From Ceriagrion tenellum (lineage: Eukaryota; Arthropoda; Insecta; Odonata; Coenagrionidae): DNA of 64,000 nucleotides. The DNA is taken from the NCBI GenBank assembly GCA_963169105.1, contig OY720641.1:78195496-78259495 (forward strand), in the 5' to 3' direction. The position numbers were made by a program, and so were the translations under genes. The notes beneath the pieces are model-generated. The model ran no database searches. It saw nothing but the letters and a program-made list of their open reading frames with translations, and was not told where the DNA came from. How positions within the stretch are numbered: position 1 is the first letter of the stretch; every line of letters starts with the position of its first letter. This document shows, in pieces, positions 56,600 to 64,000 of this stretch.

Positions 56600-57530
56600 A
56601 ATGCTGGTTTGAATGTATTTGGTACCTTTGATTCAGAAAAGCACTCGCGAGTATTGGATAAATTTGTCTTTCCCTTTGATACTATATGTATACGATTCGT
56701 TTCGGGCGTGTGTAAGTAAATTCGAGTAAAGGATTCAGCCTCCACTGAAAAATATTTGTCTCAATGCTGTGTGGTTTTAGTTTTAGAACTTATAATTCTG
56801 TGCATATAATTAGGATGCAGGAACCTTTTCACTCGCCATGAATATTGTGTTAGGGTACCTCACTTTCCTGAGAGTTTTTTCGCACCACATAATTCACCGA
56901 AGGATAAAATACCTATATTGAGTGCACTTACCGGCAGGACATTTGATTACCGTAAAATCGGTTCAAAGCTATGAAGTGTAATGGTATTGTTAGTCATAAT
57001 GTGCTGTATCTTAATTTTAGAGGTCCTTAATCTGATTTTAGCGATATTTTTCAAAGTTCCTGACTTGTAGTATTTAGGAATATGGTTTTACGTATATCTC
57101 CTCAAGGGAATATGCAATCGGGAAATATTTCGATTGTAAACTATTCACCCACAAGCCATTATTTTGATTGGTTTAAACAGACGTAAATATGTACATTCTT
57201 TTGAGGAGCGTTGAATCCACTTAAAATTTTATTGGAAGAGTATTTAACTCGCAAATAAACTATTGAATGCTAAATGTTGCGCTAACTAATGATTTTGTGT
57301 GAATTGCTTGGATAGTGGATGAGGATTTTTATATTGGAAGTGTTAAAAGCAAGGTTTTCATTATTCTATCAGGTATAATTTTAACTCTATGTTATAAACC
57401 GTCTGAATAATTCATTGTAGATATTAATACAACATTGGGGTCTGAAAACCTAAATCACTTTTATTTCCAGCAATCTTAAACAAGATAATACCGTAATTGT
57501 TAGCGCTTAATTGTTTACCGTTACATCTAC
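56600..57530. other. No recognisable feature
   Basis: AT-rich, nothing recognised. Confidence 0.45.
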
Positions 57531-57533
57531 ATT

Positions 57534-57665
57534 ATACCCTGCGAGCCGCCGCATAGGTCTGTGGCAGGGGGTATTAGATAACCAGCCGGGTAGTGATGTA
57601 AGTTTTTGGGAAGTGAAATGGTGACATGTATTATTGGAGTTTATATTGAGGAGCTCAGTTATAAT
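57534..57665 (-). mobile_element. CR1-type LINE, extreme 3' end (family f2)
   Basis: Plus-strand reading CATCTACATTATACCCTGCG, AGCCGCCGCATAGGTCTGTG and GGTGACATG mirrors the end of the copy at 12118-12545. About 130 bp of 3' untranslated region only, ending in the (CTACAT)-type terminus on the left. Confidence 0.7.
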
Positions 57666-57669
57666 TATA

Positions 57670-58190
57670 TTGTATAGTAAAATCTGATTATTTTTGTTCT
57701 ATAAGACGTTGGATGTAACGGGGGAACGCTGAAGAAAGGAGAAATTGCCAATATATTAAATAATGAACAGGATGGGCATAATTGATTATTCTCAATAATC
57801 CATTAAGCTATATTTTAAATTAAAATCCTTTTGGCATTTCTCGCGGTACCATCCGCATACGCAATCATTTTTTCTTTCCATCTTAACGGAGTTTCACAAA
57901 ATGGAGTTTTCACCCTTTTCTAGCCGGTGGACCATAGATGACGCGTCCTTTGTCAAGTTTCGGACACCCTTCCCTTGCTTTAGGACTGCCAATAAAGGTG
58001 TCTCCTCTGCCCTTCATCTTTTCCCTTGGAGAATGTTCATCCATCCCCTTGTATTTTAATGGAGCAAGTTCCGAGACATCCGTGCTTACTTTCCCATCAA
58101 TCCCTCTTCTCGGGTCCTTTCGAGTCTTCGTCTACGATGTGTAGTCGCTTCCTACCTCTTTGACGCCAAGTGATGACTACTAAAGGCGGC
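57670..58190. other. No recognisable feature
   Basis: Short open frames (68 codons at 57938-58144), not recognised. Confidence 0.4.
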
Positions 58191-58194
58191 TATT

Positions 58195-58822
58195 GAGGTT
58201 GGGTGGTTGCTAGAGAAGGTGCTGCCTCTCCATCTCGAGGATCCGAGTTCGAATTCTGACGGTGGAGGGTCATTTGCAGTGTTCCACCTATTGGAACGGA
58301 CGTAAACGCGGGTTTACTCTACGCATCGAATTATCTCTCTAAACTCGGTCCCTCCAACCAGCATTTCCCAGTTTATCTTACGTCTAAATGTCATGAATAA
58401 TTTAAGTTGGCTATACTGCAGTGTGGAGCTCCCTCTTTCTAAGATTCACTGCATCACTTTATTTAGTTTTTGCTAAATTATTTATTTTGCTTCAAAGGGA
58501 ATCCGGAAACTTACTAGAGCTTCTAATGCACATTCTTTCGTGATATTTTTATAATTGTTTCCACTAAAATATTTCAAATTTAATTTAAAATGTACCTTGG
58601 CTGTTTTTAAAAAGGAAACAAATTTTAATTTGATTTAGAGTTTCTCAGTGGTACAGAAAACAAAACGATAACGCTTTACAAGTAAGTCTTGTAAAAAGTA
58701 CTTTGCTCACTCTTACCCCAAGCCCATCAAACATTCTGTCGTGCCTACCCACTCACCCTTGACGGAGAAAATGACCTCAGTCGACGGTGTCCTCCCCAAA
58801 TAACCCGCCAACCCATATCCAA
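58195..58822 (+). repeat. SINE family A relative, interrupted
   Basis: Head-like TGGGTGGTTGCTAGAGAAGG and B-box-like GAGTTCGAATTC at 58200-58260, and at 58750-58822 the tail ACCTCAGTCGACGGTGTCCT, CCCCAAATAACCCGCC, which matches the SINE A terminus. The middle is AT-rich and not SINE-like, so either an insertion or two separate pieces. Confidence 0.4.
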
Positions 58823-58824
58823 TA

Positions 58825-59525
58825 ATGGTTACTTCATCTCTCTCTCGTGCCTTTGAAAATTTCCTCCCTTCCCTTCCGCTGTGTTGGGTGGAAGTAAACT
58901 CTTTGCCGCCCGTTGCACATTTTCATTACCGTCCTTATTTTAGGTCTCCCTGAGTCTTCGTCAATACCTTCCTCTACGTCCCTAAGTGCTCCCGTTTCCA
59001 GGGCCCAGGAGCCATGGGGCAGTACTCTCCGTCCTTTGAGCCCTGTGATCAGGGACAGCTTTGTTTGCTCATCAAAGGGTTTCCCCCGGGCAAGGCGTCA
59101 CCTTCGGGGGCTGGGTATCCGATTGCCTGCACGGTAATCTCGCCCATCCAGCGAACGTGCATAACTTTTCTTCTCAGTCTCGTCATACGCATTTAGCCCT
59201 GGGATTTGTCCTGATGCCGATCGATGCTCTCTGAGTTGATTACGAGAAGTGACGATCCCGTTACTCATACCTCAAGTTACCATTAAATTAGAGTTTAAGG
59301 AATATGATTTCATCTGACAATTACTTTAAACATATCTTATACCTAACCACGGGTGTGGTTTTGTCTAACGCATTGGCCCGGAACGTTTAGCATTGTTACA
59401 ACTGGGTGGCGATGACTAGAATCATTTTAACGTTCATGGTAACGATGGAGGTAATTAAAATTTATTGGACATATATCGTCCTACAAGAAGTGGATGAACA
59501 GCCAATGGATATGCCTAGGAAAATG
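58825..59525. other. No confident feature
   Basis: A GC-richer stretch (58970-59160) has open frames in several phases and is not recognised. Confidence 0.4.
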
Positions 59526-59529
59526 AAGC

Positions 59530-60235
59530 AAAATAGAAATTATTTCCTAAACGCTATATAACCAAATTAATTAAGGCAGGAAAAGAGGAAGGAGTTCTAG
59601 ATGTCACCATTGATGGAAATAGGCTAGAACAAATACCACCCTTTAGATAGCTCGGATGTGTTATAACATGGAATGGAAGCTGTACGGAGAAAATAAAGGA
59701 AGGTATCACAGGTAAATGCAGCTTTAAGTAAGGTCAACCAAATGCTTTCAGAAAAAGCAATAAACATGAGCTTGAGGAAATGATTTGCTAAATGTTTTAT
59801 TTGGAGTGTTGGGCTTTATGGAGCATAAGCATGGATAGTCCGAAGGAGAGAGGAGAAATATCTAGAGGGTTTTGAAATGTGCTATGAAGCGGAAAGGATT
59901 AGCTAAAATGAAGTGGTGAAGTGAGAAACGAGGAAGTATGCAAGGATGCATGAGCAAGGATGAATGAGAAAAGGAATATTTTAAGATCAATAAGAAAGAG
60001 GATGGCAAACTGGATGGGACACGTTCTGAGGAAAGATTGCCTGCTGAAAAGAATATTAAAAGGGAAGATTGAGGGTAAGAGATGGAGAGGAAGGCGCAGA
60101 AATAATATGTTGACGGATATTATGAATGGAAGGAGTTACGAAGATCTGAGGGAGGCAGCACAGGACAGACAAGCATGGAGTGAGCAGTTCAATTGAAACC
60201 TGTCGTAACATATTCATCTTTGAAGAAGAAAATAT
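59530..60235 (+). mobile_element. RTE-type LINE pseudogene
   Basis: Plus-strand pieces in order, with stops and frame shifts between: EGVLDVTIDGNRLEQIPPF, LGCVITWNGSCTEKIKEGI, INMSLRK, FIWSVGLYGA, AWIVRRREEKYLEGFEM, VRNEEVCKDA and then an uninterrupted 78-codon frame (59960-60193) with RMANWMGHVLRKDCLLKRIL, GKIEGKRWRGRRRNNMLTDI and YEDLREAAQDRQAWSEQFN. This is the standard RTE layout from the YLGS region to the C-terminus. A GAAGAAGAA tail follows at about 60222-60231. Catalytic FADD is not included. Confidence 0.8.
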
Positions 60236-60239
60236 AACC

Positions 60240-63235
60240 AATCGGTAGGAAAAATATAACCAAATCAACCAACCTCATGTATATTAATTATATGATATAT
60301 TTTTGTGTATTTTTTACTTTTAAGTATTTAATGCCCTTGATACTAAATTTCCCGTGATAAATTGGGGAAGGAGTTATTCTGGGAATATTTTAAGTTACGG
60401 GACCGGCCGAATATATTGATTTTGCGCCAATTCCCACCACAATATCTTACGCTACTGTCCTACTTGAGTTTGAACTCTGACTTCGACATCCGAAACTCAG
60501 TCTCTCTGGTGCTCTGTCATCAGCAAATATGCATAATAAGTATACGTATCTGCCTGAAATAGGGAAACATTACTTCACGATTTCTTGAACTCTCCCCCAA
60601 GGAGGCCACTCGGATTGTGCATTGTTTGACTCCACTCTCTCTCCACTGTCGAGGGGCTTGAGTTATCTTCCGACCACTGCCCTATTGAGCACCTCTAAAA
60701 AACCCAGGGCTCTCAGATATATATTTTCTAGCTTTCACCGCATCTCGGGAAGCTGCCAATAAGAACTTTTTATCGAGACGGCGAGAGGACTGGGTTTCGC
60801 CGTCTGAATCGATTCGTGGATTATTTACGGTCGACGGCAAGGTGAGGTCGAAAGGAGATAAATCTTGAATAGATCCTTTTTATGACTCTGTGTCGTCCTC
60901 AGCTGCCGGTAATTTAGTCATACATTATGCAACCCGATTGACCTTCGTCTTCATAAACGCTGGGTCACGGAGCGTTCACCTCACCGTAAGGTCGTCACTG
61001 AGTTACTAATTAACGCGAACGGAAACTAATGCCTACCGGGTTAAAGTCGTATTTCATATCCCATTAGAAATCAAACGACATACGCCCACAGTCTCATCGT
61101 ACTCATTTTCACATTTTCCAAACTACAATTAAAATTGCGTGTATTTCACTAGCGCTGGTTTGGCATAACACTTCGGTGAGTTGAGAAGTTGCGTTGATAA
61201 ATTTTTATCAATCTGATATCGGAAGGCCTCCTCAATTTTGTGAAGCGGGGGTTTAATCCACACCAATCTTGCGTTACTAGTCAAAGACTCTCTCATACTA
61301 TCACTATCTGATTTACCAAGTATTATTTCCAGTTAATTTTTATTTTGATTTTAAAATTAAAATCATGCGGGATATGTGAAATAATAGTTAATTTTACGTG
61401 TGATTTTCTAACTGACCGCCAAAAAAAGTAGTTTTCTCGTCCTCGAAATGGTTTTCAACATGGTTAAAAATACATCCAGCAACCGTATGGAAGCGTGATC
61501 AGCCTCCTGTTGTTCCTCATTTATATGAATGGCCGAAACTGTAGAGTAAGTTGTAAAATTAGATTATTTAAGCTGATGCTGCCATACACTGAGATGTTAC
61601 CGCCAATATAAGACATAGAAGTGACTGCAGGAAATGTCTAGTTCACGCATATTTGAAAGTCCTATATATCTGTAGCCAAGACCTCATCAGCGGGCCCTTG
61701 CACCATGCACTGAATTATCAAAATTAACTTTGCTAAGTACCCTGCTATAAAATTTTAATACAAGATATTACACCAATACCATTTCTATCTATTAGAAATG
61801 GTAAATTTAAAGGACTTGGATGAAGTCTCCCAATAGTAATACTCACTGCAGGCTGACGCTTTGCTGGTGTATACCTACCTTGCTGGTGTATTCTCCACCT
61901 TCTATGCAATTGTACCAGATGATGACGTGCCACGTCGAAACCTAGGTCGTACTACATTAAATTTTTAGGTGGAATTACAAAGTTTTCTTTACTTTTTATT
62001 ATGGTGTATACCTATATGAATAATTATACTTATTCATTTTTTATTCTTTAAAATTTTTCTAATGTGCTGAAAAATTTTTTATAAAACAACTTGAGTATAT
62101 GGGTCCTCAAAAATAGACTAGATGTGATTCCATTTTGGTTTATGTTCAAATATTATTATCAATGCTCAATTTTAAGTTCGTCATTTCATTTTGAAAAGAT
62201 TTTAAAATAAAATATATTTTCATAAGAGCCTCAAAGCATAATGAACCAATTGTTCTTGCTTTAATTTCACTAAAAGCCTATTCGTCATTATGATGCGGGA
62301 GATCAAATAATGGCGCGTTACGGTGAGATAGTAAATTATTTCATTAATTTCATCCAAATGGTGAACTTGGACATGACTCATTTCTACAATTGCTCTATTA
62401 TTGTTATTTTATCTAATTTAATTGACATGTCTTAAAATTATGCAGCAGTTTGATTACAGACTGAACTTATTGTCTCTGCTAGGAAGTGGCGATATCTTGC
62501 TCTCAGAAGCATATGGCACAGCGGGACCAATTAACTTGAGGCAGAATGAGTATGTACTAGACGAAGTGTAACATAAACTACTTGCCAGATCTCTTAAAAA
62601 GACAGGATAAGCTGGGAAGTTGTCAGTATGTAACAAGTATTACGGTTAAGCAACATAGTTTACCGACGACAATTGCAACTGTCAGGATACTCATTAAATG
62701 CCTAATTCTTATTTCCAGCGAAAAAACTTGTTACCAACTTGCTAATATCTAGGACCTATATCTCGTATTTCCAAGATGCTGCTCAGTAAATGTGCAGTAT
62801 TCAACTGACCATGGGTAGACTCAGGTCCTAGTAAGTGTACTCTAAAATGTTTGTCCCTATGAGTTGATGATACCCAGCCTAATGTCACGGCCCTATCTTA
62901 TATACATGCCTTTGGAATGACATTCTACTACCTTTAGGAAAAGGTATCAGGAGGTATTGTATTCCAAAAGATCTGCGGACTTGCGTAATTTACATATTGT
63001 GAGCCTTTTACTACTATAAAGCTCTTTCTTGATACTGATTGAGGTTTGTTATCAGAATATTGCAGTGACTCATACAAAAATATAGGTAAGCTAGCGTTAG
63101 ATATTGAAAAAATTGCATGAAATAGTTTAGAGAAAAACTGCAAACTTGAAAAATAATTCTGAATATCAGAAAAGTATGGGTTTCATGTTTTAGTGCCGGT
63201 TATATTAGTGGTGGTTATATTAAATGTTGATTACA
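60240..63235. other. No recognisable feature
   Basis: AT-rich with random short frames. CTGATGA at about 61683-61689 (minus) is not followed by GAAAC and was not counted as a hammerhead. Confidence 0.45.
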
Positions 63236-63238
63236 AGG

Positions 63239-64000
63239 GAGTGTGTGAGTACACCGCATGAGTACACCGGTGTGTCAGTACACCGCAAATACCTCCTAGT
63301 GGTGGGTCGCGGGCAACAGTAGCAAAGGTAGTCCTTTCAGATGGGATCATAGCTTGAGAAGAATAGGGAAAGCGGGCCAAGGGTATTACTATGCTTTGGT
63401 TTCTCTTGTGGCATACTGACGAAAATGTGTCAAAACTGACCGGTAGAGCGCCGTTACCGTTAGCAGGGAAAGCTGCACGTGGTGCGGGTACTGCGAAGGC
63501 TGGTAACCTTGCATACTCTATCACAACTTATTGCTAAACGTCAAAATGTTGCCTCGGACAGCCGAAGCCACGATGGGCGGCGGAAGCTGAATAAGGTTGG
63601 CCCATCAAGATACGGAGTGGAAACTAACTGGACTCTCAGTACTTGGAATGTGAGAGGAATGTATGGAAAGGGGCATGAGTTGCTCAATGAAATGAAAGTG
63701 AGACGAATGGATGTTTTGTGTGTATGTGAAACTAAGCGTAAGGGGCGGGATGCTGTTACATTAGATGGCGGTAGTCTGGCATTGTGGTCAGGAGTTGAAG
63801 ATCGTTCCGTTGTACAAAGGGAAGGAAGGAATGACCGAATGTAATAATTATCAGGCCATTAGTTTATTGAGTATCCCGGGAAAACTGTTCAGTAAAATAT
63901 TAATCGAAAGAGTGAGGAATATTACTTCCGACAGAATATGGGGTGTGCAGTGTGGGTTAGTGCCTGGGAGAGGATGTATTGACCAGCTTTTTGCACTGCA
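63239..64000 (+). mobile_element. RTE-like LINE, family G, 5' end with internal deletion (copy G3, runs off the window)
   Basis: 5' leader with short tandem repeats of GAGTACACCG/CAGTACACCG (63245-63288) and CCTCCTAGTGGTGGG, identical to the leader of copy G1. Then the start of the endonuclease: WTLSTWNVRGMYGKGHELL, MDVLCVCETKRKGRD and LDGGSLALWSGVED. At about 63800 this jumps to the reverse transcriptase VPLYKGKEGMTECNNYQAIS, LLSIPGKLFSKILIERVRN, DRIWGVQCGLVPGRGCIDQL, which continues past the end. The TWNVRGM and ETK motifs are the first two catalytic blocks of the apurinic-type endonuclease; the remaining blocks and the N-terminal palm are deleted. The frame shifts at the join. Confidence 0.85.

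Noticed and set aside
61680..61725. CTGATGAGG on the minus strand as a hammerhead
   Set aside because: Neither GAAA nor a fitting helix II follows within 40 bases.

Overview
The window is animal nuclear DNA, almost certainly from an arthropod and probably an insect. It is AT-rich, has no bacterial-style operons, and is dominated by broken transposable elements: RTE-, CR1- and L2/Daphne-type LINEs, tRNA-headed SINEs, a Tc1/mariner-type remnant, a TTAA-flanked MITE and Penelope-like material. I cannot name the species from the sequence alone.

Cellular gene content is very low. The one convincing exon is on the minus strand at 32015-32159, inside a CpG-rich block at about 31.1-33.2 kb. It encodes a 48-codon N-terminus with the core YLLVVVGEPHSEED, resembles the N-terminus of MAP1-family proteins (Futsch in flies), and ends at a consensus GTAAGG donor. 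The rest of that gene would lie at lower coordinates or outside the window; I found no second exon. A weaker open segment with a donor lies at 18034-18157 (+), and a second CpG-rich patch without a convincing exon lies at 5.64-6.0 kb.

Layout. 1-3 kb is mostly featureless apart from two hammerhead-like motifs. 3-5.4 kb holds an RTE tail with an inverted duplication and a piggyBac-like MITE carrying a tRNA-like segment plus a CR1 fragment. 8.1-9.6 kb is a nest of SINEs, a CR1 tail and an unclassified insertion with a 12-bp target-site duplication. 11-14 kb holds a SINE with a 14-bp duplication, a hammerhead-bearing palindrome with a CR1 tail in its loop, and a long foldback element. 19.2-25.5 kb holds a Penelope endonuclease remnant, a deleted Tc1/mariner-type element, local duplications, LINE fragments and a SINE. 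31-33 kb is the CpG island and exon. 33.3-35.3 kb is an RTE copy split by a hammerhead palindrome, followed by a MITE. 40.6-50 kb is a dense LINE/SINE graveyard. 50-55.5 kb shows nothing I can name. 55.5-64 kb has further RTE and CR1 pieces and, at the edge, an internally deleted RTE-like element.

Most notable is a recurring motif of the form CTGATGA - one base - short hairpin - GAAAC - NUH-like site, which matches the hammerhead ribozyme core known from Penelope-like elements. I see it at about seven loci in several sequence families. At three loci it occurs as an inverted pair inside a compact palindrome. One such palindrome is a clean insertion in an RTE open reading frame with a 13-bp target-site duplication, so the palindrome itself behaves as a mobile unit. 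A GIY-YIG remnant of a Penelope-like element at 19.2-19.5 kb shows that such elements have been present in this genome. Ribozyme activity and mobilisation are inferences, not shown.
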